This document shows, one piece after another, positions 23,861 to 32,363 of a DNA stretch of 64,000 nucleotides; within the stretch, counting starts at the first letter, position 1; the number at the start of each line of letters is the position of its first letter. Source of the DNA: Rhodococcus tibetensis (GTDB lineage: Bacteria; Actinomycetota; Actinomycetes; Mycobacteriales; Mycobacteriaceae); NCBI RefSeq assembly GCF_024438035.1, contig NZ_JANFQF010000020.1, positions 53,124-117,123 on the forward strand, in the 5' to 3' direction. The notes under the pieces are model-generated. The model was not told the origin of the DNA. It worked only from the letters and a program-made list of their open reading frames with translations, and ran no database searches. A program made the translations under genes and the position numbers.

Positions 23861-26002
23861 GTGTCCGAGAAGAAGCCGCTGATCCCAGGAACGCCCGGAT
23901 CGGGAACACCGTCGGTCGACGAGCCGACCGAACCCAGAGAGCCGCTTCCACCGAAACCCGATCAGCGGTCGCCGGCGCTGCGTTCGGCGACGGGTGAGCC
24001 GGTCGAAGGCGCGGAGACGGCGCGGGGACAGAAGGGTGAGTACCTCACGACAGCGCAGGGGGCGCGTCTGTACGACACGAACCATTCGCTCAAAGCGGGG
24101 GTGCGGGGACCGACCCTCCTTCAAGATCACCATTTGCGGGAGAAGATCACCCACTTCGATCACGAACGTATTCCCGAGCGGGTGGTCCACGCCCGGGGCG
24201 CTGCAGCGCACGGTGTGTTCCGGGGGTACGGCGCCGCCGAGCCGATCAGCAAGGCCGCGTTCCTCGGTAAGGACGTCGAGACGCCCGTCTTCGTCAGATT
24301 CTCGACTGTTCTCGGCTCGCGTGGTTCCGCCGACGCCGTCCGGGACACCCGAGGTTTCGCGACAAAGTTCTACACCAGTGAGGGCACTTTCGACCTGGTG
24401 GGCAACAACATCCCGGTCTTCTTCATCCAGGACGGGATCAAATTCCCGGACATCGTTCACGCCGCCAAACCGCATCCCGATCGCGAGATTCCGCAGGCCC
24501 AGAGCGCCCACGACACCTTCTGGGACTTCGTGTCCCTCCATACCGAGGCGACAGCGCACACGCTGTGGAACATGTCCGACCGGGGCATCCCGCGGTCGTA
24601 TCGGATGATGGAGGGCTTCGGCGTCAACACCTTCCGCATGATCAATGCAGACGGCGAGAGCACCCTGGTGAAGTTCCACTGGAAGCCCAAGCTGGGCGTG
24701 CACTCGCTGGTGTGGGAGGAAGCGCAGATCATCAACGGCATGGACCCCGATTTTCATCGACGTGATCTGGCCGATGCGATCGAATCCGGCGCCCACCCGC
24801 AATGGGAGCTGGGAATTCAGGCGTTCCCGGATACTCCTGACCAGATGTTCGACGGGATCGACCTGCTCGACCCCACCAAGATCGTGCCGGAAGAGTTGGC
24901 GCCGGTGCAGCCGATCGGCGTCATGACGCTGACCGCGAACCCGACGAATTTCTTCGCCGAAACGGAGCAGGTGGCGTTCCATCCCGGTCATCTCGTTCCC
25001 GGGATCGACGTGACCGACGATCCGCTGCTGCAGGCCCGGTTGTTCTCGTATCTCGATACGCAGATCAGTCGCCTGGGTGGTCCCAACTTCGGGCAGATAC
25101 CGATCAACCGTCCCCACGCCGAGGTGAACGACATGCTGCGCGACGGCATGCACCAGACGGGGGTGCACCCCGGGGTCGCGCCGTACCGGCCCAATTCACT
25201 CGACGGAGGATGCCCGTTCCTGGCCGGGGCAGACACCAGTGCGTTCGTCGAGGTTCCGGTGCCGATGCCGGAGTCGACGAAGCTCAGAGGCGCCCCCGCG
25301 AGTTACGACGACCACTTCTCGCAGGCCCGGCTCTTCTATGCCAGCCTCAGTGACATCGAGCGCGCCCACGTCGTGCAGGCGTACACGTTCGAACTGGGGA
25401 AGTGCTACGAGCAGGCCATCAAGGAGCGGTCGCTCCGCGTTCTCGCGGAGATCGACACCGGCCTCTGCGCGGAAGTGGCTGCCGGCCTCGGACTTCCGGC
25501 TCCCGAGCCGACCGTCGCCCACAGCGCGCCACCGATCGTCAGCCCCGCGCTGTCCCAGGTGGGCGCCGAGTGGCCGATCGACGGCCGGATCATCGGCATA
25601 GTCGCCGATGAGACGTCCGACCTCGCCGAGGTGGCCGCCGCCGTGAAGTCGATCGATGCCAGTGGGATGGTTCCGCTGGTCATCGGGCCCCACGGCGGTG
25701 AGCTCGGGTCGGGGAAGGAAGCGGTGCCGGTGTCGCGCACTTTCCTGACGATGCGATCGGTGGAGTTCGACGCGATCCTTCTCGCCGCGTCGCCGGCCGA
25801 TCCTCGCCTGCTGGTGCTCGTCTCCGAGGCATTCCGCCATTGCAAGGCAATCGGCGGGTGGCCGGCCGGCCGTGATCTTCTCGTCAGCGCCGGCATCTCG
25901 GCCGATGCCCCCGGGATCGTCGTGGCAGATCAGACCGAGGGGCTGCTCGACGGAATGACGACACTGATGCGTTCGCACCGGGTGTGGGAGCGGACCGTCT
26001 GA
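23861..26002 (+). CDS. katE: Large-subunit monofunctional catalase (KatE/HPII type)
   Basis: A 713-residue haem catalase of clade 2. The distal histidine is His110 in [13 protein letters not shown], the distal asparagine is in [15 protein letters not shown] (182/183), and the haem tyrosine is in [15 protein letters not shown]. The C-terminal 150 residues (from about [10 protein letters not shown]) form the flavodoxin/GATase-like domain that distinguishes large catalases. It converts hydrogen peroxide to water and oxygen in the cytoplasm. GTG at 23861 is preceded by GAAGGGG; upstream frame is non-homologous. It is a single-gene unit closed by a strong hairpin. Confidence 0.95.
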   Translation: MSEKKPLIPGTPGSGTPSVDEPTEPREPLPPKPDQRSPALRSATGEPVEGAETARGQKGEYLTTAQGARLYDTNHSLKAGVRGPTLLQDHHLREKITHFDHERIPERVVHARGAAAHGVFRGYGAAEPISKAAFLGKDVETPVFVRFSTVLGSRGSADAVRDTRGFATKFYTSEGTFDLVGNNIPVFFIQDGIKFPDIVHAAKPHPDREIPQAQSAHDTFWDFVSLHTEATAHTLWNMSDRGIPRSYRMMEGFGVNTFRMINADGESTLVKFHWKPKLGVHSLVWEEAQIINGMDPDFHRRDLADAIESGAHPQWELGIQAFPDTPDQMFDGIDLLDPTKIVPEELAPVQPIGVMTLTANPTNFFAETEQVAFHPGHLVPGIDVTDDPLLQARLFSYLDTQISRLGGPNFGQIPINRPHAEVNDMLRDGMHQTGVHPGVAPYRPNSLDGGCPFLAGADTSAFVEVPVPMPESTKLRGAPASYDDHFSQARLFYASLSDIERAHVVQAYTFELGKCYEQAIKERSLRVLAEIDTGLCAEVAAGLGLPAPEPTVAHSAPPIVSPALSQVGAEWPIDGRIIGIVADETSDLAEVAAAVKSIDASGMVPLVIGPHGGELGSGKEAVPVSRTFLTMRSVEFDAILLAASPADPRLLVLVSEAFRHCKAIGGWPAGRDLLVSAGISADAPGIVVADQTEGLLDGMTTLMRSHRVWERTV

Positions 26003-26013
26003 TCGAAGCGATA

Positions 26014-26051
26014 CCGAGGGTGACCCGGCCATAAGGCCGGGTCACCCTCGG
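26014..26051 (+). terminator. Hairpin terminator of the catalase gene
   Basis: A perfect 17-bp inverted repeat (26014-26030 and 26035-26051, CCGAGGGTGACCCGGCC with loop ATAA) begins 12 bases after the catalase stop. There is no T-run, as is usual for actinobacterial terminators. Confidence 0.85.
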
Positions 26052-26089
26052 TTGAGGAACACAGATCTCCGCAACTGTGGCGCACGATA

Positions 26090-26120
26090 CATCTTAGTGC
26101 TAAGTTATTGAGCACTAAGG
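26090..26120. promoter_or_regulatory. Candidate MarR operator before the Rieske operon
   Basis: CATCTTAGTGCTAAGTTATT followed by GAGCACTAAGG forms overlapping palindromes (CTTAGTGCTAAG; TTAGTGCT...AGCACTAA) 25-55 bases before the reductase start. The core ATCTTAGYGCTAARYTATT recurs at 30151-30170 before ridA, flanking the same MarR gene. Confidence 0.6.
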
Positions 26121-26144
26121 AAATGGCCGAGTGCAGGAGTATCG

Positions 26145-27104
26145 ATGACAACAGACGCAGACATCATCCCCATGATGGTTCGGCAGATGCGGGTCGAGTC
26201 CTCGGGCGTCGTCTCGCTCCGCCTCGAACGGCATGACGGCGGCGCCGTCGACGAGTGGACCCCGGGCGCCCACGTGGACCTGCACTTGGGCCGCGGAACC
26301 GTGCGGCAGTACTCCCTGTGCGGCGATCCCGACGACAAGACCGGATACCGTGTCGCAGTCCTGCACGAGGCGAGCGGGCGCGGCGGGTCCCGGCACGTCC
26401 ACGAGACGCTGCGCCCGGGCGACACCGTCCCGGTGAGCCCGCCGCGAAACAACTTCGAATTCCTCCCCGCCCCCCGCTACCTCTTCGTCGCCGGAGGAAT
26501 CGGAATCACGCCGATCCTCGCGATGATCGGCGAGGCCACGCGCATGGGTGCCGAATGGGAACTGCACTACGGCGGTCGCTCCCGCGCGTCGATGGCGTTC
26601 CTCGACGAACTGTCCGTGCACGGCGACCGCGTCCGTGTCGTCACCGAGGACGTGGACGGCATCCTCGACCTGGGCGCCCTTCTCGGCGAGGATCGCGAGA
26701 ACACCCTCGTCTACGCGTGCGGACCCGAAGGCCTGCTCACTGCCATCGGAAACGCCACCTCCGCCTGGCCCGAGGGGTCCATCCAGCTCGAGCGGTTCAA
26801 GGCGAAGGAAATACCCGCCGACATGCTGGCCGGTGACCGGCCGCTGCGGGTTGTGTGCGAGCGGTCGGGCATCTCCACCATCGTCGCTCCCGACCGGACC
26901 ATCCTCGACACGCTCGAGGAAGCCGGTGTCGACGTCCCCAACTCGTGCCGTGAGGGGATCTGCGGAACCTGCGAAACCCGTGTCCTGTGCGGCACTCCCG
27001 ATCACCGCGACTCGCTGCTTTCGAGCGCCGAGCAGGAGTCCGGCACAACCATGATGATCTGCGTTTCCCGTGCCCGCTCCGCCGAGCTCGTGCTGGACCT
27101 CTAG
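26145..27104 (+). CDS. Class IA-type oxygenase reductase (VanB-like, FMN, NAD, 2Fe-2S)
   Basis: A 319-residue electron-transfer protein with the phthalate dioxygenase reductase/VanB domain order: FMN-binding domain (RQYSL at 54-58), NAD-binding domain (GGIGITP at 117-123; ACGPEGLL near 191-198), and a C-terminal plant-type ferredoxin with Cys268, Cys273, Cys276 and Cys306 (CREGICGTC...MIC). It passes electrons from NAD(P)H to the Rieske oxygenase encoded two genes downstream. The reductase comes first in the operon, behind a candidate MarR site. Confidence 0.92.
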   Translation: MTTDADIIPMMVRQMRVESSGVVSLRLERHDGGAVDEWTPGAHVDLHLGRGTVRQYSLCGDPDDKTGYRVAVLHEASGRGGSRHVHETLRPGDTVPVSPPRNNFEFLPAPRYLFVAGGIGITPILAMIGEATRMGAEWELHYGGRSRASMAFLDELSVHGDRVRVVTEDVDGILDLGALLGEDRENTLVYACGPEGLLTAIGNATSAWPEGSIQLERFKAKEIPADMLAGDRPLRVVCERSGISTIVAPDRTILDTLEEAGVDVPNSCREGICGTCETRVLCGTPDHRDSLLSSAEQESGTTMMICVSRARSAELVLDL

Positions 27105-27117
27105 AAGGGAAGAATTC

Positions 27118-27333
27118 ATGAGTCTCTACCTGCAACCACGGCAGTCCGCCGCCGCGGGTCCCACCCCGTACGAGTTGAAGCTCGCCGGTGCCATCGAAGA
27201 GGTCTTCGGTACCGGTGTGCACCACCTCGAGGGGTTGGTGAAGGGGTTGAACGACCTCGGTATCTGCAGCCCGAGTGGGAAACCGTGGACCCCCGACACG
27301 TTCACGGACGAGATGCGACGGATGGCGGCCTGA
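27118..27333 (+). CDS. Small recombinase-like HTH protein of Rieske operons (71 residues)
   Basis: A 71-residue protein beginning MSLYLQPRQSAAAG, with GAAGGGAAGAATTC before its ATG. The segment VKGLNDLGICSPSGKPWTPDTFTDEMRRMAA resembles the resolvase/recombinase-type helix-turn-helix in which ...WTxxtfxxxl... is conserved, and a protein like this accompanies Rieske oxygenases in other actinobacteria. It probably contacts DNA or the oxygenase; its function is not established. It lies between the reductase and oxygenase genes, two bases before the latter. Confidence 0.72.
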   Translation: MSLYLQPRQSAAAGPTPYELKLAGAIEEVFGTGVHHLEGLVKGLNDLGICSPSGKPWTPDTFTDEMRRMAA

Positions 27334-27335
27334 AC

Positions 27336-28367
27336 ATGGTGAATCGACTGAACACGACGGCACTGACCGGTGACGAGATCTTCGCTACCGGCATGCGGAA
27401 CCAATGGCACGCGGTCTGTCCCTCGGATTTCGTTGCGCGCGGCGACATGAAGAAGGTGCGACGCCTCGGCGAGGACTGGCTCCTGTTCCGTCAATCCGAC
27501 GGCACGCTCCGCATGCTGGCCGACCGATGCCCGCACCGCGGAGCACCGCTGTCGCAGGGACAGCACCTCGGCGACCGGGTTGCCTGTAAATATCACGGGG
27601 TCCAGGTCGACGGCGGCGGAACCGTCGTGTCCGTGCCGGGAATGCCCGGGTGCAACCTCGAGGGAAAGCGGCTGGTGACCAGCCTCCCGGTGCGTGAGGT
27701 GGCCGGCGCCGTCCTTGCCTGGTTCGGCACGGATCCGGACGCCGAACCGGATCCCCTCGAACTCCCCGAACGCCTCGTGGACGAGGGTATCTCTCACTTC
27801 CTCTGCTACGCGGAATGGAAGGCGCCCTGGCGCTTCACCCTCGAGAACCTGCTCGACCCGATGCACGGTGCGTTCCTGCACCGAGAGTCGCATTCGATGT
27901 TCGGCGGGGAAACGTCCGCCAAGTTCCGCATCCGGGAGACCGATCGCGGGTTCTTCTTCGAGAAGACCGACCAGCGCGGCGTGAACTTCGACTGGGTCGA
28001 GTTCTGCCGGACGGGGGTCGACTGGGTCGACCTCGAGATCCCGTACCCGCCCACGGCGGGTCCCGGCGGATCGTTCGGCATCGTCGGGATGGGAACGCCC
28101 ATCGACGCCGAGACCACCGCCGTCTTCTTCTGGCGCTACCGCCGGGTGGAGGGCTGGGAACGCGACGTCTGGCGTTTCCTGTACCGCACCAAACTCGAGG
28201 AGCGGCACTGGGCGGTTCTCGAACAGGACCGGGTCATGCTCGAGGCGATGTCCGCCGACGCCGACCAGGCGGAAAATCTGTACCAGCACGACCTCGGGGT
28301 CATCCGCCTCCGCCGTCTCTACCGGAGCCAGGCTGCAGCGCAGGCGGAAGCGTTCGCTCAGGCGTAA
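27336..28367 (+). CDS. Rieske aromatic oxygenase (vanillate O-demethylase VanA-like)
   Basis: A 343-residue Rieske non-haem iron oxygenase. The 2Fe-2S ligands are Cys65, His67, Cys84 and His87 (CPHRGAPL...CKYHGVQ). The mononuclear iron is held by His177 and His182, bridged by Asp174, in NLLDPMHGAFLHRESH. The length and lack of a beta subunit fit the alpha-only VanA/phthalate oxygenase class that demethylates or hydroxylates aromatic acids. With the reductase at the start of the operon it forms a two-component enzyme. The substrate is not determined by sequence; vanillate or another methoxylated or carboxylated aromatic is plausible. Confidence 0.9.
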   Translation: MVNRLNTTALTGDEIFATGMRNQWHAVCPSDFVARGDMKKVRRLGEDWLLFRQSDGTLRMLADRCPHRGAPLSQGQHLGDRVACKYHGVQVDGGGTVVSVPGMPGCNLEGKRLVTSLPVREVAGAVLAWFGTDPDAEPDPLELPERLVDEGISHFLCYAEWKAPWRFTLENLLDPMHGAFLHRESHSMFGGETSAKFRIRETDRGFFFEKTDQRGVNFDWVEFCRTGVDWVDLEIPYPPTAGPGGSFGIVGMGTPIDAETTAVFFWRYRRVEGWERDVWRFLYRTKLEERHWAVLEQDRVMLEAMSADADQAENLYQHDLGVIRLRRLYRSQAAAQAEAFAQA

Positions 28368-28376
28368 GGTCGCGCG

Positions 28377-28401
28377 GGTTGACTTGCATGAAGTGTCAAC
28401 C
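28377..28401. promoter_or_regulatory. Inverted repeat before a TetR gene
   Basis: GGTTGAC and GTCAACC form perfect 7-base arms at the ends of a 25-base near-palindrome lying nine bases before the TetR start; it includes a TTGACT-like -35 element. It is a probable autoregulatory operator. Confidence 0.5.
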
Positions 28402-28409
28402 AAGAATGT

Positions 28410-29075
28410 GTGACGGCCGACACGTCGGGAGCCGGCCGGTGCGAGGAGGCGCGAGCGGTGCACGAAAACGATGTCGTTGCGGGTCGGAGTGCGTTGATCG
28501 AGGCGGCGGGTCGTTGCTTCGCGGAGTTGGGGTACGACAGGACCACGGAGGCGGTCATCGCGGAGACCGCAGGCGGGTCGGTGACCGACTTCCGTCGGCA
28601 CTTCCGATCTACGAAGGACGCGTTTTACGCGGTATCCGCTGCCGTGTTCGACAAGTTCCTCGAGGCGCAGCGCGTCGCTGTGCCACCGGACGCGGACCCT
28701 CGAACCGTTCTGGGCGCGGCCACTGCCGCCTTCATCGACACCGTCTACAGCATCGGCCGGCTCTTCACCGTCATCGAGGCCCGGGCGGCCCTCGACCCAG
28801 TGGTCGCCGAGCAACTGTCGCAGGCGCACACCCGGATTCTCGGCCGGTACACCCGTTTCATCGAAGGCCTGAACGAGGCCGGGATCGCGCAACCCTGCGC
28901 CGAGGCCGCCCAACTCGCCCGCAAGCTGTCGGATGCGCAGTGGCGGGGTGCCGCCCATCTGATCAGCGCCGCACCGGATGAGCAACGTCGGTTCATCGTC
29001 GAGATGACGGCCGCAGCCGAACGCTTCATCGGCTTCGATTGCGTCGCCGAACTCGCCGACAGGCCGGCCTGCTGA
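28410..29075 (+). CDS. TetR family transcriptional regulator
   Basis: A 221-residue regulator; helix-turn-helix at about residues 25-70 (LIEAAGRCFAELGYDRTTEAVIAETAGGSVTDFRRHFRSTKDAFYAV), followed by a helical ligand-binding domain (FIDTVYSIGRLFTVIEARAALDP). GTG at 28410 is the first start; another GTG at 28458 would trim 16 residues. It follows the Rieske oxygenase gene by 42 bases in the same direction and probably regulates that operon or itself through the palindrome upstream. Confidence 0.85.
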   Translation: MTADTSGAGRCEEARAVHENDVVAGRSALIEAAGRCFAELGYDRTTEAVIAETAGGSVTDFRRHFRSTKDAFYAVSAAVFDKFLEAQRVAVPPDADPRTVLGAATAAFIDTVYSIGRLFTVIEARAALDPVVAEQLSQAHTRILGRYTRFIEGLNEAGIAQPCAEAAQLARKLSDAQWRGAAHLISAAPDEQRRFIVEMTAAAERFIGFDCVAELADRPAC

Positions 29076-29085
29076 AACCGCGTGC

Positions 29086-29613
29086 TCAGGTGAGAGGCGT
29101 CTGGTTGTCGACGATCGAGTGTTCGAGTTTGCGGAGAAGTTCCGCGAGGGATGCCTGATCCTTCGCGGACATCCCACTGAGGATTCGCGCTTCGTTCGCG
29201 AAGTGTGCCTCCGCCACCTTCTCGATCACCCGAAGGCCCTCGTCGGTGAGCTGTGCGTACACGATCCGGCGGTCTTCGGCGTCCCGCTCACGCTCGACGA
29301 GACCCGCCTTCTCCAGCCGGTCGACACGCAGTGTCACCCCACCCGTGGTCACCAGAGCGGACTCGGCCAACTGACCGGACGTCATCCGGTACGGCGGACC
29401 CGAACGCCGGAGCGCGGCGAGCACATCGAACGACGCCATGTTGATGCCGTGCTCTTCGAACACGACGGCCAGTGAGGCCTGGTAACGCAGGTACGAACGG
29501 TGCAACCGTCCCAGAACCTTCAGTGGACTCACATCCAGTTCCGGCCACTGGTGTGCCCACTGGGCGACGATGTCGTCGACGGCATCACGGTCGGGAACCG
29601 GGCGTTGCGCCAC
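29086..29613 (-). CDS. MarR family transcriptional regulator
   Basis: A 175-residue winged-helix protein: INMASFDVLAALRRSGPPYRMTSGQLAESALVTTGGVTLRVDRLEKAGLVERERDAEDRRIVYAQLTDEGLRVIE carries the recognition helix and the conserved D-x-R wing (DAEDRRI). GTG at 29613 is selected since AGGAGG lies seven bases upstream; a longer frame reaches 29658. MarR proteins are phenolic-responsive repressors binding short palindromes. The TTAGYGCTAA sites at 26090 and 30151, before the Rieske operon and ridA, are the likely targets, by proximity. Confidence 0.87.
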   Translation of the reverse strand: MAQRPVPDRDAVDDIVAQWAHQWPELDVSPLKVLGRLHRSYLRYQASLAVVFEEHGINMASFDVLAALRRSGPPYRMTSGQLAESALVTTGGVTLRVDRLEKAGLVERERDAEDRRIVYAQLTDEGLRVIEKVAEAHFANEARILSGMSAKDQASLAELLRKLEHSIVDNQTPLT

Positions 29614-29688
29614 CGGGGCACCTCCTGAACTTCGCGGTCCTGAACTGTTGAGTCCCAAGGTATCGGATTCAAGGTCGGAGGGGACGTG

Positions 29689-29730
29689 CCGCGGGTCCCC
29701 GTCCGGTGTGTCGAGGACGGGGACCCGCGG
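29689..29730 (-). terminator. Hairpin terminator of ridA
   Basis: Perfect 16-bp arms CCGCGGGTCCCCGTCC (29689-29704) and GGACGGGGACCCGCGG (29715-29730) with a ten-base loop, starting 21 bases after the ridA stop. It separates ridA from the MarR gene on the same strand. Confidence 0.8.
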
Positions 29731-29751
29731 GTGCCTGGTCGAGGCAGTGTG

Positions 29752-30117
29752 TCAGCGGCCACCGACTGCGGCGACGGCGTCGATCTCGGCGATCGCGCCG
29801 TACGGGAGGCTGCTCACCTCGAGGAACGTGCGCGCCGGGCGCGGTTCGTCGAAGATGCGCTCGAACTGCCGGTTGGCCTCTTCGCGCAGAGTGAGGTCGG
29901 TGACGTAGTAAGTCAGCTTCACGACGTCCTGCAGCGCTCCGCCCACCGTGGCGAGGCGATCGACCATCCGGTCCACGGCAGCGTCGAGTGCTTCGGTGCG
30001 CCCGGCAACGGCGATGCCCTCGGCGTCGACGGACAGGGCACCTGAAACGAAGGCCAATCCCCCTGCGACCACGGCCGGGCTGTAGGGGTGATGGGCGGAG
30101 ACTTCGGTCATGGACAT
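29752..30117 (-). CDS. RidA/YjgF family enamine/imine deaminase-like protein
   Basis: A 121-residue trimeric RidA-fold protein: YSPAVVAGGLAFVSGAL, LQDVVKLTYYVTDL and the C-terminal RPARTFLEVSSLPYGAIAEIDAVAAV, with the conserved arginine (in RPARTF) that binds the carboxylate of substrate. Family members hydrolyse reactive enamines or act in oxidative pathways such as aminophenol or vanillate-type routes. Two in-frame ATGs (30117, 30111) are possible starts. A MarR-type site lies 34 bases upstream, so it is probably co-regulated with the Rieske operon. Confidence 0.88.
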   Translation of the reverse strand: MSMTEVSAHHPYSPAVVAGGLAFVSGALSVDAEGIAVAGRTEALDAAVDRMVDRLATVGGALQDVVKLTYYVTDLTLREEANRQFERIFDEPRPARTFLEVSSLPYGAIAEIDAVAAVGGR

Positions 30118-30150
30118 GGGGGCTCGCTTTCCGTAGGCGTCAGCACAGTA

Positions 30151-30170
30151 TATCTTAGCGCTAAACTATT
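30151..30170. promoter_or_regulatory. Candidate MarR operator before ridA
   Basis: TATCTTAGCGCTAAACTATT contains the palindrome TTAGCGCTAA and matches the site at 26090-26109 in 16 of 20 positions. It lies 34 bases upstream of the ridA start. Confidence 0.6.
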
Positions 30171-30190
30171 CGGCATCCTCGTGGGGGTGA

Positions 30191-30379
30191 ATACCTTTCA
30201 CCGGGTACTCGATCCGCATGGCACGAGCCACGAAGCAGTCCGTCTTCGGCGCCAACGTCACCGGCCATCCGGATGTCTTCGTGACCATCCACCCGTCCGC
30301 AGTCCTACGCGGACCGGATCGGGACGAGGCGTTCGACGGACTCGTCGAGGACCTGAAGAAGGCTGCCCTCGCCCTGTGA
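30191..30379 (+). pseudogene. C-terminal remnant of a uracil-DNA-glycosylase-like (UdgX-type) gene
   Basis: A short frame ending at TGA 30377 encodes FGANVTGHPDVFVTIHPSAVLRGPDRDEAFDGLVEDLKKAA, matching the last helix and the histidine-containing motif (HPSAVLR) of UdgX/family-4-like uracil-DNA glycosylases. The in-frame stop at 30188-30190 and lack of the N-terminal FeS-cluster and Walker-like parts show that only about the last 60 residues survive. ATG at 30218 could give a 53-residue product but a functional role is unlikely. Confidence 0.55.
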
Positions 30380-30435
30380 ATACTTGTCGACAACCGGTCG
30401 TAAACAAGTGCTCACGGGTCGGAGGGTGAGAGAAC

Positions 30436-31371
30436 ATGGTGGCTATGACGAAATCGAACCAGACCATGAAGGCCGTCTCCTACTCCTCCTACGGTGGTCC
30501 CGACGTACTCGAGGTGGTGGACGTTCCCGTCCCCGAACCCACGGGGAACCAGGTGCGCCTCGCCGTGCGCGCTTCCGGCGTGAACCCGATCGACTGGAAG
30601 GTGCGGTCGGGATCGATGGCGCAGGTGATGTCGGTGAAGTTCCCGAAAATCCCGGGCAGTGAGGTGGCCGGCATCGTCGAAGCCGTCGGTCCGTCGGCCA
30701 CCGGAGCAGTGGTCGGGGATGAAATGTTCGGCTGGTCCGACACCGGCGGATACGCCGAGTATGTGCTCGCCAGCGTCATCGTCCCCAAACCCCGCGAACT
30801 GAGCTGGACGGACGCCGTCACGATCCCGGTGGCCGCAGAAGCCGCCGATCGCGGACTGCGACTGCTCGACCTACGCGAGGAGGAGACGCTCCTGGTGAAC
30901 GGTGCGTCGGGAACGGTCGGAACCCTAGCCGTGCAGCTGGCCCGGCAGCGGGGAGTCACGGTGATCGGTACCGCAAGCGAACGCCACCACGGCGCACTCC
31001 GCGAACTGGGTGCCGTCCCGACGACATACGGTGACGGCTTGGCCCAGCGGGTGCGCGAACTCGCCCCGCACGGTGTCGACGCCGTCCTGGACGCCGGAGT
31101 CGGCGGGCTGCCCGATGCGATGGAGCTGCGCGGCGGTACCGAGCGGATCGTGACATTGTCCGACGGAGCTGCCTTCGAGCTCGGCATCACCTTCTCCGCG
31201 GGCACCTCCGAAGACTGGAGCGCCGAAATCCTGCGGCGCGTCGGGAGTTCGGCGGCGGCGGGCGCACTGGTGCTGCCGCCGGCCCGCACCTTTGCCCTTG
31301 CCGATGCGGCAGACGCCCACCGCGAGGGGGAGAAGGGCGGCAGCCGGGGGAAGCTCGTCCTCACCCCGTGA
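30436..31371 (+). CDS. NADP-dependent quinone-reductase-type oxidoreductase (MDR superfamily)
   Basis: A 311-residue medium-chain dehydrogenase/reductase without zinc ligands: MKAVSYSSYGGPDVLEVVDVPVPEP, ASGVNPIDWKVRSG, the GSEVAGIVEAVG segment and the nucleotide-binding LLVNGASGTVGTLAVQLARQRGVTVIGTAS (AxGxxG variant). Members reduce quinones or enones with NADPH. ATG at 30436 has GGAGGG ten bases upstream. It stands alone after the glycosylase remnant and converges on copD. Confidence 0.87.
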   Translation: MVAMTKSNQTMKAVSYSSYGGPDVLEVVDVPVPEPTGNQVRLAVRASGVNPIDWKVRSGSMAQVMSVKFPKIPGSEVAGIVEAVGPSATGAVVGDEMFGWSDTGGYAEYVLASVIVPKPRELSWTDAVTIPVAAEAADRGLRLLDLREEETLLVNGASGTVGTLAVQLARQRGVTVIGTASERHHGALRELGAVPTTYGDGLAQRVRELAPHGVDAVLDAGVGGLPDAMELRGGTERIVTLSDGAAFELGITFSAGTSEDWSAEILRRVGSSAAAGALVLPPARTFALADAADAHREGEKGGSRGKLVLTP

Positions 31372-31419
31372 CTACTTCCTCACCTCTCACCGCTCGCCGG
31401 CAACGAGTGCGCGGGGGTC

Positions 31420-32358
31420 TCAGGCGGTGGTGGCGAGGGCGGCGGCGAGACCGAAGGCAATCGCCATCGCCACCACTTCGAGGGCGGCGCGCTGCAACGA
31501 GTCGTCTGCGCTCATCCGGTGCGCGGCAGCTCGGCTGACCCAAGTGCGGCGCCACCACCACCCCAGTGCGAGGAGTGCCGCCAGCACCACCGCCTTGGCG
31601 ATCACGACGCGGCCATAGCCGGTGTCGAGCAGGGCATCCGGCCCGCCCAACCGGACGGCGGCGTCCACGACACCGGTCACGGTGAGCAGGCACACGCACC
31701 ACACAGCGACGTTCGAGTACCGGGGCAGCCACGTCGACCAATCGCCCCGTGAACGGAGCGTCAGCGCCAAGGCGGCGAGCAGACCGAACCAGGTGGCGGC
31801 CGCCAGGGCATGGACTGCGTCGAGCGCCGAACCGAGTACCTGCTGTGACATGTGGCCGGTGACCGGTCGCGCGACGAGGGCAAACGTCGCCGGCACGGCG
31901 ACCGCAACGGGAAGTCGAGCACCCGGGTGTCGGAACGCGAACAGTGACCACCCAGTGGCGGCGGCTGTGCACGCGAAGACGGCGAGGTCGATGCGCCCAG
32001 CGCTGATGTCGGTGACGTAGGCACCGAAGCGGCCGACGGTCAACCCGGACAGGGGGAGGACGTCCGCCTCCGCCGCCGTCATGGCGAACAGGACCGCCTC
32101 GGCGGCCATCCAGGATCCCGCCAAGGCCGTCAACAGTCGCCACAGGCCCGCACCATGCGTGGGGGGACGGCTGCCTGTCCGGCCCCACCAACCGAGTACG
32201 GCCAGCCCCAGGACCACCGACCCCAGGATCAGGCACAGAGCTCGCACCGCGCTCGACGGGGTTGGGTCTTCCGGTCGGGCCAACGCCCACCCACCGGCGA
32301 CGCCGACGAGCGAGGTGGGCACGGCGAACAGCAACCACCACTGCCGTGCCGTGCCCAC
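31420..32358 (-). CDS. CopD-family copper transport membrane protein
   Basis: A 312-residue polytopic membrane protein with about eight hydrophobic segments, ending in the CopD domain (LDAVHALAAATWFGLLAALALT, YSNVAVWCVCLLTVTGVVDAAVRL, YGRVVIAKAVVLAALLALGWWWRR). The conserved histidine in HALAAATWFG is typical of CopD/YcnJ proteins, proposed to import copper. GTG at 32358 is used because it follows the copC stop by five bases; the frame extends further upstream inside copC. It is the last gene of the copper module. Confidence 0.82.
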   Translation of the reverse strand: MGTARQWWLLFAVPTSLVGVAGGWALARPEDPTPSSAVRALCLILGSVVLGLAVLGWWGRTGSRPPTHGAGLWRLLTALAGSWMAAEAVLFAMTAAEADVLPLSGLTVGRFGAYVTDISAGRIDLAVFACTAAATGWSLFAFRHPGARLPVAVAVPATFALVARPVTGHMSQQVLGSALDAVHALAAATWFGLLAALALTLRSRGDWSTWLPRYSNVAVWCVCLLTVTGVVDAAVRLGGPDALLDTGYGRVVIAKAVVLAALLALGWWWRRTWVSRAAAHRMSADDSLQRAALEVVAMAIAFGLAAALATTA

Positions 32359-32363
32359 CGTGC

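Noticed and set aside
27126..29177. A 683-codon open frame on the minus strand
   Set aside because: It covers the Rieske and TetR genes in antisense; both have clear motifs, while this frame has none.
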